Below are positions 51,517 to 60,453 of a stretch of 64,000 nt of DNA, one piece after another; the stretch's first letter is position 1, and each line of letters opens with the position of its first letter. Position numbers and translations under genes: made by a program. The notes beneath the pieces were generated by a model that was not told the origin of the DNA, ran no database searches, and saw only the letters and a list, made by a program, of their open reading frames with translations. Source of the DNA: Roseiarcus sp963749715 (lineage in GTDB: Bacteria; Pseudomonadota; Alphaproteobacteria; Rhizobiales; Beijerinckiaceae); the NCBI GenBank assembly GCA_963749715.1, contig CAVVNR010000004.1:248001-312000 (forward strand), given 5' to 3'.

Positions 51517-52323
51517 CTAGCCCACGTGGCGCTTGAGGAACGCGAGCGTCTTTTCGTTGAACGCGGCGACGTTTTCGTAGATCGCGGCGTGGGCGCAATC
51601 CTCGAACACGTGAAGCTCGCTCTTCTTGATGCCCGCCCTCAGCGGTTCGGCGAAGCGGGGCGAGGTCACCATGTCGTGGCGGCCGAAAGTGATCTGCGTC
51701 GGGGCCGCGATCTTGCCGAGCTGGCCGAGCGCGTCATGGGCGATCACCGCGTTCGACTGGCGGATGAACGCGTCCAGCGGCTGTTTCGGCCGACTACGGA
51801 CGAAGGCGGCGAGCTGGTCGATATATTCGGGCTTGGCGGCGTAGAGCTCGGGCGTGAAACAATAGGGAAAGATTCCCTGGATGATCATGTCCTGGGCGCT
51901 TCCGAGACCCTTGGCGATCGTTTGCCAGCTCTCGGCGACGACCTTCAAAAATGGGTCGGTCTTCGGCCATGAGGAGTGAAGCGAGAGCGTCTTGACCCGC
52001 TCCGGGTGCTTGCTGGCGAGCCAGAGCCCGATGGCGCCGCCGAGCGAAACTCCGCTCACATGGGCCCGCTCGACGCCGATCGCCTGCATGAAGCCGGCCA
52101 CGTCGTCGGCGAAGAGTTCGGTCGAATAGATTCCATCCGGCTTGTCGGTCTCGCCCGCGCCGCGCGGATCGAGCGAGATGCAGGTGAAGTGCTTGGCGTA
52201 GTCGGCGACCTGGAACGCATAACAGGCGTTGTCGGCGGCGAGATAGGGGATGAGCACGAGCGGCTCGCCTGTTCCCTGGCTCTCGTAGTTGATGGTGATG
52301 TCGTTGACCTTGACCTTGGGCAT
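51517..52323 (-). CDS. Alpha/beta-hydrolase
   Basis: 268 residues from ATG 52323, with AGGGAGG six bases upstream. LVLIPYLAADNACYAFQV forms the oxyanion region, VSGVSLGGAIGLWLA has the nucleophile serine, and VFEDCAHAAIYE the histidine. A DPRGAGETDKP block is typical of lactonase/haloalkane-dehalogenase-like members. The substrate is unknown. Confidence 0.85.
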   Translation of the reverse strand: MPKVKVNDITINYESQGTGEPLVLIPYLAADNACYAFQVADYAKHFTCISLDPRGAGETDKPDGIYSTELFADDVAGFMQAIGVERAHVSGVSLGGAIGLWLASKHPERVKTLSLHSSWPKTDPFLKVVAESWQTIAKGLGSAQDMIIQGIFPYCFTPELYAAKPEYIDQLAAFVRSRPKQPLDAFIRQSNAVIAHDALGQLGKIAAPTQITFGRHDMVTSPRFAEPLRAGIKKSELHVFEDCAHAAIYENVAAFNEKTLAFLKRHVG

Positions 52324-52723
52324 GAAGGCCTCCCTGAAACGCCCCTCTTGAAGGAGACGTTTGGGTGAAGCTAAGCCGCCGTGCCGGAGGCGGTCAACGC
52401 AGGGGAAGAGTCTTGGCTTGGACTTCGGGTTTGGGCGGAAAGCCGGCCTAGAAGGACTGCCTCCGCAAGGACCGGAGCCGCGCCATAGCCGACATTCCTT
52501 TGCGAGCGGGGAGCAGACTTCACCGAAGCAGAAGTTTCCGTGTCGCCAATTAACAACTTCCATCGGTACAAAGAAAGCTCCCCACCCTTGTTGATGTGCG
52601 TCCGTCAACATAGACTGATACCGTGTTGCGTTTAATGATGGCGCACGCTGCCGGGAGTAAAGCATCGTCGAGGGAGCGGATAGGGATCGCGCCAACCAAG
52701 CAATGGAACAGGGAGGAAACGTG
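52324..52723. promoter_or_regulatory. Upstream region with candidate promoter
   Basis: 400 bases. A TTGTTG (52588-52593), 17 bases, then TAGACT (52611-52616) could form a sigma-70-type promoter for the exported protein gene. TGTTGA...TCAACA arms overlap it. No gene is supported in this region. Confidence 0.35.
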
Positions 52724-53242
52724 ATGACGTCATCCGCATGCATGACTATGTTGTCTGTGTCGTCGCTGGCCTTGGCTCTGGCCGCCGGAGGCGCCGCGGC
52801 GCAGTCGTTGGCGCCGCCCTATGATTCCTATGCCGCGAAGTTTTCCTGCGGCGCGACGACGGCTGATGCGGACGTGGTCCAGGGGACGTATGCAACGTCA
52901 ATCAACATCCATAACCCGCAATCACAGCTAACCGTCTCCTTTTTCAAGAAACTCGTCACGGCTCCAGAAGAGGGACAAGGCAGCAGTACGATCGTCGTCC
53001 TCTCTCCGGCAACTCTCGATATTCTTGCGCCGGATCAGGCGGAACGGGTTGACTGTCCATTGATCGCGAGTGCGCTCAAGTCGACTGGCCATATCGAAGG
53101 TTTTGTCGTGATCCAGGTCCCAAAGCAGCCAGCGGGAGCGACGACATATCCGGCTTTGGATGTTGTCGGCAAGTACACGGCGCGCGGGGGCGCCTCGGGC
53201 TTTGACGTGGTGGTCTACGCCCCCAAGGCGATCACCAAATAA
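52724..53242 (+). CDS. Exported protein of unknown function
   Basis: 172 residues from ATG 52724 with GGGAGGA upstream. The signal peptide is MTSSACMTMLSVSSLALALAAGGAAAQ. The mature part is beta-rich (TYATSINIHNPQSQLTVSFFKKLVTAPEE) with two cysteines (FSCGATT and RVDCPL) that may bond. I do not recognise the family. The plus-strand gene faces the persulfide dioxygenase gene. Confidence 0.7.
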   Translation: MTSSACMTMLSVSSLALALAAGGAAAQSLAPPYDSYAAKFSCGATTADADVVQGTYATSINIHNPQSQLTVSFFKKLVTAPEEGQGSSTIVVLSPATLDILAPDQAERVDCPLIASALKSTGHIEGFVVIQVPKQPAGATTYPALDVVGKYTARGGASGFDVVVYAPKAITK

Positions 53243-53329
53243 CAGCCTGCCGCTGCGTCCTTCGCGGCGCCGCCTGGCTTGAATGAACCGCGACGCCGTC
53301 CCCGCATCTGCGGCGCACGAGGCAGGCGC

Positions 53330-54358
53330 TCAGCGCGTCGCGCCGCCCGCTTTCTTCCAGGCCGCCATCCCGCCCTCGATGTGGCGGGCCAGGCTAAGGC
53401 CCTTGTCCTGGGCGGCCTGCACCGCCATCGCGGAGCGTTCGCCGAACGCGCAATAGAAGACGATCGTCCTGCCGGATGCCGCGAGTCCATGAATGAGGCC
53501 GCCTTCGTCGATGTTGTCCTGCAACTCGACATAGGGCGCATGCAGCGAGCCCGGAATGGCGCCGTTCCGCTCGCGCTCCGCCTTTTCGCGCAGATCGATC
53601 AGCGCGACGTCCGGCCGCCCGACGAGGCCCTTGGCCTCATCGGCGGAGAAAGCCCAGCCGCGGCGCGCGACCTCTTCCTGATGCAGGCCCTGGTGAATGT
53701 TGGCGGGAACGGCGACATCCATCATCTTCGGATTGGGCAGATCGAGGCTCGCCATCAGACTCGCGTATTCGTCGGCGTCGCGAACGCTGAGGCGCGGATT
53801 GAACCGCTTTTCCTCGCCGATCGTGCTGACCGTGTCGCCCTTATAATCGTGCGCGGGGAAGACGAGGGTCTCCTCGGGGAGCCGCAGGAGGCGTTGCAGG
53901 CTCGCGTATTGGGCGCGCAAATCGCCGTTCTGGAAGTCGGTGCGTCCCGTGCCGCGGATCAAGAGCGTGTCGCCGGTGAAGACGCGGTCGCCGAAATAGA
54001 AGCTGTAGGAATCGTCGGTGTGGCCGGGGGTATAGAGCACGTCGAGGCTCAGGCCCTCCACGCCGAGCTTGTCGCCGTCGGCGATCCGCATCGAGACGAC
54101 GTCAACCTTGCTTTGCTCGCCCATCACGGTCACGCAGCGCGTGCGGTCGCGCAGCGCCCCCAAGCCGGTGATGTGGTCGGCGTGCAAATGGGTGTCGACC
54201 GCCTTGACGAGCTTGAGATCGAGCTCCTCCATCAGCTTGAGGTAGCGGTCGACCTTCTCGAGCACCGGATCGATGATGAGCGCCTCGCCGCCGCGGCGGC
54301 TGGCGAGGACGTAGCTGTACGTGCTCGAGACGCTGTCGAACAATTGCCGGAAGATCAT
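53330..54358 (-). CDS. Persulfide dioxygenase (ETHE1-like MBL fold) fused to rhodanese
   Basis: 342 residues. Residues 1-230 form a metallo-beta-lactamase fold with the iron-site motif THLHADHITG, plus LYTPGHTDDS, FTGDTLLIRGTGRTDFQNG and FPAHDYKG, as in ETHE1/Blh enzymes. Residues 250-342 are a rhodanese domain with the active Cys in VFYCAFGERSAMA. The fusion oxidises persulfide to sulfite and relays sulfane sulfur. It lies next to a peroxiredoxin gene, indicating sulfur/redox stress. Confidence 0.9.
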   Translation of the reverse strand: MIFRQLFDSVSSTYSYVLASRRGGEALIIDPVLEKVDRYLKLMEELDLKLVKAVDTHLHADHITGLGALRDRTRCVTVMGEQSKVDVVSMRIADGDKLGVEGLSLDVLYTPGHTDDSYSFYFGDRVFTGDTLLIRGTGRTDFQNGDLRAQYASLQRLLRLPEETLVFPAHDYKGDTVSTIGEEKRFNPRLSVRDADEYASLMASLDLPNPKMMDVAVPANIHQGLHQEEVARRGWAFSADEAKGLVGRPDVALIDLREKAERERNGAIPGSLHAPYVELQDNIDEGGLIHGLAASGRTIVFYCAFGERSAMAVQAAQDKGLSLARHIEGGMAAWKKAGGATR

Positions 54359-54525
54359 CGGGGCCTCCCTTTGGCCGCGGGCTCGAATGGTCCGCGGGCG
54401 CCCATCCTCTTACCGCTTTTGCGGCGCGGCGGAGCCTTCCTCGGATCGTCATGCGCGATGCTACGGCCGCGGACATTGGCTGCGGCGCTCCAAAGGCGCG
54501 TCTCACGGGTTGCGAGCGCGGCGGC

Positions 54526-55185
54526 TCAGCCCGGCTGCTTGACGATGCGCATATAGGGCTTCGGCGCCCGCCATCCCGCCGGGAACATCTTTTTGGCGTC
54601 GTCGTCGCTGACCGAACCCGCAATGATGACGTCATCGCCGTGCTTCCAGTTCACCGGCGTCGCAACCTTGTGCTTGGCGGTGAGCTGCATCGAGTCGATT
54701 ACCCGCAGGATCTCGTCGAAGTTGCGGCCCGTGGTCATTGGATAGGCGAGAAGGAGCTTGATCTTCTTGTCAGGCCCGATGACATAGACCGTCCGCACGG
54801 TCGCGTTTGTCGCCGCGGTGCGGCCTTCGGACGTGCCTGGCTCCTCGGCCGGCAGCATATTGTAGAGCTTCGAGACCTTGAGGTCGTGGTCGGCGATGAT
54901 CGGGTAGTTGACCTTAGCGCCCTGCGTCTCCTCGATGTCGGTGAGCCAGCGCGCGTGGCTTTCGCTGGGATCGACGCTCAGCCCGATGAGCTTGACGTTT
55001 CGCTTGGTGAACTCGGGCTCGATCTTCGCCATGTAGCCGAGCTCGGTGGTGCAGACGGGGGTGAAATCCTTGGGATGGGAAAACAAAATCGCCCACTTGT
55101 CGCCGATCCATTGATGGAAATCGATCGGCCCATGCGTCGTCTGGGCGGCAAAGTCGGGCGCCGTGTCGTTGATACGTAGAGACAT
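54526..55185 (-). CDS. 1-Cys peroxiredoxin (Prx6 type)
   Basis: 219 residues from ATG 55185, after ACGGAGGAATCC. Peroxidatic Cys in HPKDFTPVCTTELG (PxxxTxxC), followed by a long C-terminal domain (VNWKHGDDVIIAGSVSDDDAKKMFPAGW) typical of Prx6-type enzymes. The promoter carries a perfect 11-bp inverted repeat around a TATAAT. It reduces hydrogen peroxide and alkyl peroxides. Confidence 0.93.
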   Translation of the reverse strand: MSLRINDTAPDFAAQTTHGPIDFHQWIGDKWAILFSHPKDFTPVCTTELGYMAKIEPEFTKRNVKLIGLSVDPSESHARWLTDIEETQGAKVNYPIIADHDLKVSKLYNMLPAEEPGTSEGRTAATNATVRTVYVIGPDKKIKLLLAYPMTTGRNFDEILRVIDSMQLTAKHKVATPVNWKHGDDVIIAGSVSDDDAKKMFPAGWRAPKPYMRIVKQPG

Positions 55186-55202
55186 GGATTCCTCCGTTTA
55201 GC

Positions 55203-55245
55203 GCTTTCAGGTCAGTAAAATTATATAAGTTGTCGACCTGAAAGC
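55203..55245 (-). promoter_or_regulatory. Peroxiredoxin promoter with operator-like inverted repeat
   Basis: Arms GCTTTCAGGTC (55203-55213) and GACCTGAAAGC (55235-55245) are exact inverses, separated by a 21-base AT-rich spacer. On the minus strand the spacer contains TATAAT, and transcription would begin close to the downstream arm. The geometry suits a dimeric repressor that blocks the -10 element. The regulator is unknown. Confidence 0.7.
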
Positions 55246-55322
55246 ACATCACCCGGGAGGCCTGACCTCGGATCACGAGCAAGCGGCGTCCTTTCGGGCG
55301 CGCGACCGTTACAGCTCCAAGG

Positions 55323-55637
55323 GCGCAGGCGCAAGCGTCGGACCCGCCCGCGCATTGGCCTTCCGATTCCGGACGCTATTTGGTCGTTGGGCCTGGGGCG
55401 AAACCGCCGACCGCGACCGTGAGCGTCTCCCGCGCCGGCCAGCGGGATCATCTCATCCTAGACGTCAGCGGTCTGAAGCCAGGTTTGCGTTTCGACGTGT
55501 TCACCGTGCAGCGCAGCAACCTAACGGCGAACGGGACCATCGACCCGGCCTTCACCAATTTCGAGCTGGCCTGGTATCAGTCCGACCTGAGCGCCGACGA
55601 GAACGGCAACGCGACGACCTCGCTGCGTTCCCGATGA
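55323..55637 (+). pseudogene. Remnant of an exported protein gene
   Basis: One frame reads AQAQASDPPAHWPSDSGRYLVVGPGAKPP, then DVSGLKPGLRFDVFTVQRSNLTANGTIDPAFTNFELAWYQSDL. This looks like the mature part after a signal-peptide cleavage site, but there is no start codon or hydrophobic leader. The protein ends abruptly after NATTSLRSR. Both ends appear lost. Confidence 0.5.
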
Positions 55638-55985
55638 GGCGACAGGCCTCGGCCCGCTCTGCCTCAATCCGTGGGCGGCGTCGCCATCGGGCTGCAATGA
55701 CTGAACACAGGCCGGGGACGCCCACAGCTTGGCGGAGCGTGTCTGCGACTTGCCTTGCGATCGGCGCGTGAGGCGCGTTGGGTCGGCCGGGCCAAATTTG
55801 ACGGATGCGCGGCCGCGTTCCCCACGCGTCTTGCGGCGAATCAGAATCGGATAGAAAACGCGCCATCGGCTTGATGGTTGTCCGCCAGCGGCCGACCGCA
55901 GGCAGTAGGGCTCCCCGCCTACGCGTCCGCGCCCGCTGGACGCCATTCGTTGGCTATGGCGCGGCGCGGCGATATGATCGGCGGC

Positions 55986-57203
55986 ATGACCGAAGCCGAA
56001 ATTGCCGATCTCGCCTCCTGGCTCGCCAAAGCGGGCCTCAAGGGCAAGACGGAAACCGCGCTGCTCGAAGGCTTTTGCAGCCGCGCCGTCGCCGCCGGGC
56101 TACCGCTTGCGCGCGTGATCCTGTTCATCGACACGCTTCATCCCATCCACGAGGGGCGGGCGTTCCGCTGGGAACGCGACAAGCCCGAGGCGACGCTGAC
56201 CGAATATGGGCGAACCGCTGAAGGCGAGGCCCTCGAGCGCTGGCGGACGAGCCCGTTCTTTCACATGCTGACAGCCGGGGATTCCGTGTTGCGGCGGCGC
56301 ATCCCGGACGAGGGGGAAGTCGAGTTCCCGATGTTTGCCGAGATGCGCGCGGCCTCGATGACCGATTTCGTGGCGCTCATCAACCGGTTCGCCGAGGACG
56401 GCGCGATCGGGGAAATGGATTGCGTCTATTCGTCGTGGATGACCGATCTGCCTGAGGGATTCAGCGACGAGGCGATCGGAGCATTGAAGCGGCTCGCGCC
56501 GTTCCTGGGGCTTGCGATCAAGTCCGCGTCGCTTGCCCGCATCGCCGAGACGCTGGTCGAGACCTATCTCGGGCGGGACGCTGGCAGGCGCGTGCTGAGG
56601 GGCCGCATCGAGCGCGGAGTGACTGACCGGATCAAGACCGTGCTTTGGTTCAGCGATCTGCGCAACTACACGCGCATCTCCGACACTGCGCCGCCGGAGG
56701 AGATCATTCCGCTCCTGAACGATTACGCCGAGGCGATCGTCTCGTCGATCCACCAGAACTCCGGCGACGTCTTGAAGCTGATCGGCGACGGGGTGCTCGC
56801 CATTTTCCCGGCCGAGGAGTGGGGCCGCGCCTGCAGCGCCGCGCTTGACGCCGCCGGCGGCGCCCGCGAGGCGGTCGCGGCGCTGAACGCGCGCCGGCTC
56901 GAGAAGGGCCTGCCGGCGACCGAAATGTATCTCGGGCTCCATATCGGCGAGGTGTTCTACGGCAACATCGGCAGCAAGGACCGGCTCGATTTCACCGTGG
57001 TCGGACCGGCGGTCAACGAGGTGAGCCGCATCGCGGCGATGTGCCGGTCGGTGGACCAGCCGATCCTCATTTCCGCCGCGTTCGCCGCCTCCGTCACGGA
57101 AAACCGCCGGGCGTTCGCTTCGGTCGGACGCTTCGCGCTGCGCGGCGTCGGCAAGCCTCAGGAGCTGTTCACGCTCGATCTCAACTCCTCGGCAGTCGCC
57201 TGA
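55986..57203 (+). CDS. Class III adenylate/guanylate cyclase
   Basis: About 405 residues from ATG 55986 (MTEAEIADLASWL); in-frame ATGs at 55956 and 55974 are alternatives. An N-terminal sensor-like region of ~200 residues precedes the cyclase domain. The domain has the metal-binding aspartates in LWFSDLRNYTRISD and GDVLKLIGDGVLAIFP, with LGLHIGEVFYGNIGSKDRLDFTVVGPAVNEVSRI after. The N-terminal half resembles regions of rhizobial cyclases of unknown ligand. It makes a cyclic nucleotide in the cytoplasm. Confidence 0.9.
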   Translation: MTEAEIADLASWLAKAGLKGKTETALLEGFCSRAVAAGLPLARVILFIDTLHPIHEGRAFRWERDKPEATLTEYGRTAEGEALERWRTSPFFHMLTAGDSVLRRRIPDEGEVEFPMFAEMRAASMTDFVALINRFAEDGAIGEMDCVYSSWMTDLPEGFSDEAIGALKRLAPFLGLAIKSASLARIAETLVETYLGRDAGRRVLRGRIERGVTDRIKTVLWFSDLRNYTRISDTAPPEEIIPLLNDYAEAIVSSIHQNSGDVLKLIGDGVLAIFPAEEWGRACSAALDAAGGAREAVAALNARRLEKGLPATEMYLGLHIGEVFYGNIGSKDRLDFTVVGPAVNEVSRIAAMCRSVDQPILISAAFAASVTENRRAFASVGRFALRGVGKPQELFTLDLNSSAVA

Positions 57204-57429
57204 TGACGCCGACCGCGCGTCGGCGGACGATCGCGAAGTTTACGGCTCATCGCGAGGGATCGGCCAGCCGCAAAAGGACCGAGGGGCGAAAGCGACGGCG
57301 GCGAAGCGCAGGCTCATGAACCTACGCCCGGCTTGACGCGCCCGCTGGCCCGGCTGATACGACGGGCGAATAAATCGGCCTTCGCCCCATGTTCTTTCCG
57401 TCGAGCGCCTGGCCAAGTCGTTCGGCGAC

Positions 57430-58128
57430 TTGAAGGCCGTGGACGCGATCAGCTTTCATGTCGCGCCGGGCGAGATCGTCGGACTGGTCGGACCGAACGG
57501 CGCCGGCAAGACGACGACGATCAACATGATCCTTGGCGTTCTCGAGCCGAGCGCCGGGCGGATCGAGATCGAGGGCGTCAACCTCGCCGCCGACCGCAGC
57601 CGCGCCCTGTCGAGCACCAATTTCGCCGCGGTCTATGCGCCGTTGCCCGGCAATCTCACGGTCGAGCAGAACCTGCGCGTCTTCGGCATGCTTTATGCGG
57701 TCAAGGATCTCTCCGCGCGAATCGAGCGGCTGCTCGCGGTTTACGACCTTATCCGCTACCGGGGGACCAAGGCGGGGCTGCTGTCGTCCGGCGAGCAGAC
57801 GCGCCTTTCTCTCGCCAAGGCGATGCTCAATCGCCCGCGGCTCCTGCTGCTCGACGAGCCGACCGCCTCGATCGATCCTTCGAATGCGCGCGACATTCGC
57901 GCCGGCATCGCCAAATTCGTCGACAGCGGACATTGCGGGGTGTTGTGGACGAGCCACAACATGTACGAGGTCCAGGCGGTCTGCGACCGGGTGCTTTTCC
58001 TGTCGCATGGGCGCATCGTGCTCGAAGGCGATCCAAAGACGCTGCCGAAAGAGCATGGGGCCGCGAGTCTCGACGACCTGTTCGTCAACGTCGCGCAAGA
58101 GGCGCTGCACGCGGGCGGCGCGCCGTGA
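57430..58128 (+). CDS. ABC transporter ATP-binding protein (start region disturbed)
   Basis: Walker A GPNGAGKTTT, signature LLSSGEQTRLSLAKA, Walker B LLLLDEPTASIDP and the switch H in TSHNM. The family N-terminus continues upstream of the TTG at 57430 as VLSVERLAKSFGDL from 57391. That frame has no start codon; the only ATG (57389) is one frame off. A single missing base after this ATG would give a normal start. It drives the permease encoded next, in an ABC-2 exporter. Confidence 0.85.
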   Translation: MKAVDAISFHVAPGEIVGLVGPNGAGKTTTINMILGVLEPSAGRIEIEGVNLAADRSRALSSTNFAAVYAPLPGNLTVEQNLRVFGMLYAVKDLSARIERLLAVYDLIRYRGTKAGLLSSGEQTRLSLAKAMLNRPRLLLLDEPTASIDPSNARDIRAGIAKFVDSGHCGVLWTSHNMYEVQAVCDRVLFLSHGRIVLEGDPKTLPKEHGAASLDDLFVNVAQEALHAGGAP

Positions 58129-58928
58129 ACGGCTCGCGCGTCGGCGCGATCGTCCTGCGGATCTTGTACCTCTATCGCGGCAGCCCGCAGCGGATCTTTC
58201 CGATCTTCGTCTTCGTGGCGGTCGATATCGTGCTCTGGGGTTTCCTCACCCGTTACCTCAACTCAGTCTCGCGCGCCGACTTCAACTTCGTGCCGGCGCT
58301 GCTCGGCGCGGTCCTGTTGTGGGATTTCCTGACCCGGGTGATGCAGCAGCTGACGATGGCGCTGTTCGAGGACGTCTGGACAAGAAATTTCCTCAATTTC
58401 TTCGCCACCCCGCTGCGCGTGTCGGAATACCTGGCGGGGCTGCTCGTCGTCGCGGTGACCACGAGTCTCTTGAGCCTCATCGCCATGCTCGTGTTCGCGC
58501 AAGTCGCCTTTGGCCTTTCGTTTTTCATCTACGGGGTTGCGCTGGCGCCGTTCCTGATGGTGCTGTTCCTCTCCGGCATCGCGCTCGGCGTCACCGCTTC
58601 GGCGCTCGTGTTGCGGCTCGGACCGGCCTCCGAATGGCTGATCTGGCCAATTCCAATGCTGGTCTCGCCGTTCGCTGGCGTCTTCTATCCCATAGCGGTC
58701 CTGCCCGGATGGATGCGGACGGTGGCGGCGCTGCTGCCGCCGTCCTACGTGTTCGAAGGCATGCGCTCGGTGGTCGCAGGAAACCCTCCGCCCTGGGATC
58801 GCCTGGCGATCGGCGGCGGTCTGGCCGTCGTCTACCTCATTCTTGCCTGCATGTTCTTCTTCGCCGTCTATCGGGCCGTCATCCGCACCGGCCTCATCGC
58901 CCGCTACAGCGCCGAGACGGTGACCTGA
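58125..58928 (+). CDS. ABC-2 type transporter permease
   Basis: 267 residues from the GTG at 58125 that overlaps the ATPase stop (GTGA). Six membrane helices, with the ABC-2 pattern LYLYRGSPQRIFPIFVFVAVDIVLWGFL..., then SPFAGVFYPIAVLPGWMRTVAALLPPSYVFEGMR. It probably exports a lipid, polysaccharide or drug together with the upstream ATPase; the substrate is unknown. Confidence 0.88.
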   Translation: MNGSRVGAIVLRILYLYRGSPQRIFPIFVFVAVDIVLWGFLTRYLNSVSRADFNFVPALLGAVLLWDFLTRVMQQLTMALFEDVWTRNFLNFFATPLRVSEYLAGLLVVAVTTSLLSLIAMLVFAQVAFGLSFFIYGVALAPFLMVLFLSGIALGVTASALVLRLGPASEWLIWPIPMLVSPFAGVFYPIAVLPGWMRTVAALLPPSYVFEGMRSVVAGNPPPWDRLAIGGGLAVVYLILACMFFFAVYRAVIRTGLIARYSAETVT

Positions 58929-58962
58929 GCCCGGCTCTCAAGCGCTCCGCGGGCCTCGCTCG

Positions 58963-59517
58963 CTAGCCCCCCGCCGACGATGATCGCCGCGCGGCGACCC
59001 ATCGGTCCATTCCCACGACGTAAACAATCCACGAAGCAAAGACCGCAAGGCAATGCAGCGGCAACAAGGCATACTTCCAGAGGCTCACCTGCGACCATCC
59101 GCCGATCTCGTCTGTCACGAAGGAGATCACGTTGAGAACAAGATAAATTGCAGTGACAACGCTTGGAAAACCATATCTCCGCCAACGCTCGCTGAGCTGG
59201 AAGCGGCTCGCTCGCAGCGCATTCGCCGCGGCGTAGGCGGAGGGGACAATAACCAGCGAGACGATCGGCCCGACCAAGACCAGCCATGCATGAAGAACAT
59301 TGTACCGGGCATTGACGCTCGAGGCTGACGCCTGGTCTGCAAGGACCGCCCAAACCACGCCGATCGCATACACGCCGACGCTGAGGATGACGGAAGCCAT
59401 CAATCCGATCGAGACATCCCCAACCGACGAGCGTGGAATTCCACTCCGTGCGCCTGCGGTTGCTACCGCCCAGGCTGTCGCCAGCGCTCCAACTATCACT
59501 GTGACCGCGAGGATCAT
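58963..59517 (-). CDS. Multipass membrane protein, unknown function
   Basis: About 184 residues from ATG 59517 (a TTG at 59535 has a slightly better upstream GGAGA). Five predicted helices, e.g. MILAVTVIVGALATAWAVA, LMASVILSVGVYAIGVVWAVLA, WLVLVGPIVSLVIVPSAYAAANAL and LLPLHCLAVFASWIVYVVG. No family motif is recognised. It converges with the ABC-2 permease gene. Confidence 0.6.
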   Translation of the reverse strand: MILAVTVIVGALATAWAVATAGARSGIPRSSVGDVSIGLMASVILSVGVYAIGVVWAVLADQASASSVNARYNVLHAWLVLVGPIVSLVIVPSAYAAANALRASRFQLSERWRRYGFPSVVTAIYLVLNVISFVTDEIGGWSQVSLWKYALLPLHCLAVFASWIVYVVGMDRWVAARRSSSAGG

Positions 59518-59669
59518 GCTCTGCCCCGGCGACAATTCAAAGGTCTCCCATAGCTGCCGGCCCCAATATGATCCACGTCATTCCAGAGAGGGAATTTCGC
59601 GTATCTCGTGAAGCCTCCAATTCAGAAGCAGCCTCAACCGGTCCCGCTGCGCGGGTCCGTTTTGCAACG

Positions 59670-60351
59670 ATGGAGACTACAACGATGTCCGCGGACAAGT
59701 CGGTCTCGGCCGCCACACACTCGAGATATGTCCCCGTATGGGACGCTACGGTGCGGTTCGGCCATTGGGCGCTCGTGGCAGCCTTCGCGGTCGCTTATTT
59801 CAGCGCCGAAGAAGAGGGCGGAGTTCGCGCTCTGCACGTGTGGGGAGGCTACGCGGTTGGAAGTCCTCGTCGTTCTGCGCGTCGTCCGGGGGTTCGTGGG
59901 CCTGCAGCATGCTCGGTTCGCTGACTTCATCTGCGGACCCGTTGCCGCCATCCGATATCTGGTAAACTTGACGGGGGACCACGCCCGTCGGTATCTGGGC
60001 CATAGCCCAGCCGGTGGAGCAATGGTCATTGCTTTGCTGATTTTTCTCTAGGCCAGCGTCGCGAATGGGCTTATCGCATATGGCGAACGGGGCAAGGGAC
60101 CGCTGGCTGGCGCGGGGGCGACAGAGGCGACGTTGACCTATTCCGACGCCAAAGCAGCCGAGACTGTCACTGATTCAGACGAGCGAAGTGGGAATGAAGG
60201 TAGCGTGATCGGCGGCCTCCACGCAGCATTCGCGAACATAACGTTGGCTCTTGTGGTTCTGCACATTCTCGGAGTTGGATGGGCGAGCGCCGTCCATCGG
60301 GAAAATCTGGTCGCCGCCATGATCAACGGTAGGAAACGCACCGAGCCGTGA
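59670..60351 (+). pseudogene. Cytochrome b561-like protein, frameshift and stop
   Basis: Reads VPVWDATVRFGHWALVAAFAVAYFS (heme-ligand His) then LHVWGGYAV. After one extra base near 59860 it continues LVVLRVVRGFVGLQHARFADFICGP and HLGHSPAGGAMVIALLIFL. A TAG at 60049-60051 stops it, but the same frame resumes ASVANGLIAYGERGKG and ends with LHAAFANITLALVVLHILGVGWASAVHRENLVAAMINGRKR. This is the b-type cytochrome of Ni/Fe-hydrogenase/cytochrome b561 type, inactivated by two lesions. Confidence 0.75.
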
Positions 60352-60453
60352 CCAAGACTTGACATCGCGGACATCCGCTCGGTCCATCACGCCCTCACGC
60401 ACGCGAGCGCGGAGCCGAACTGGGCGGCGCCTCCGCAATGTCGAAAGACGTCG

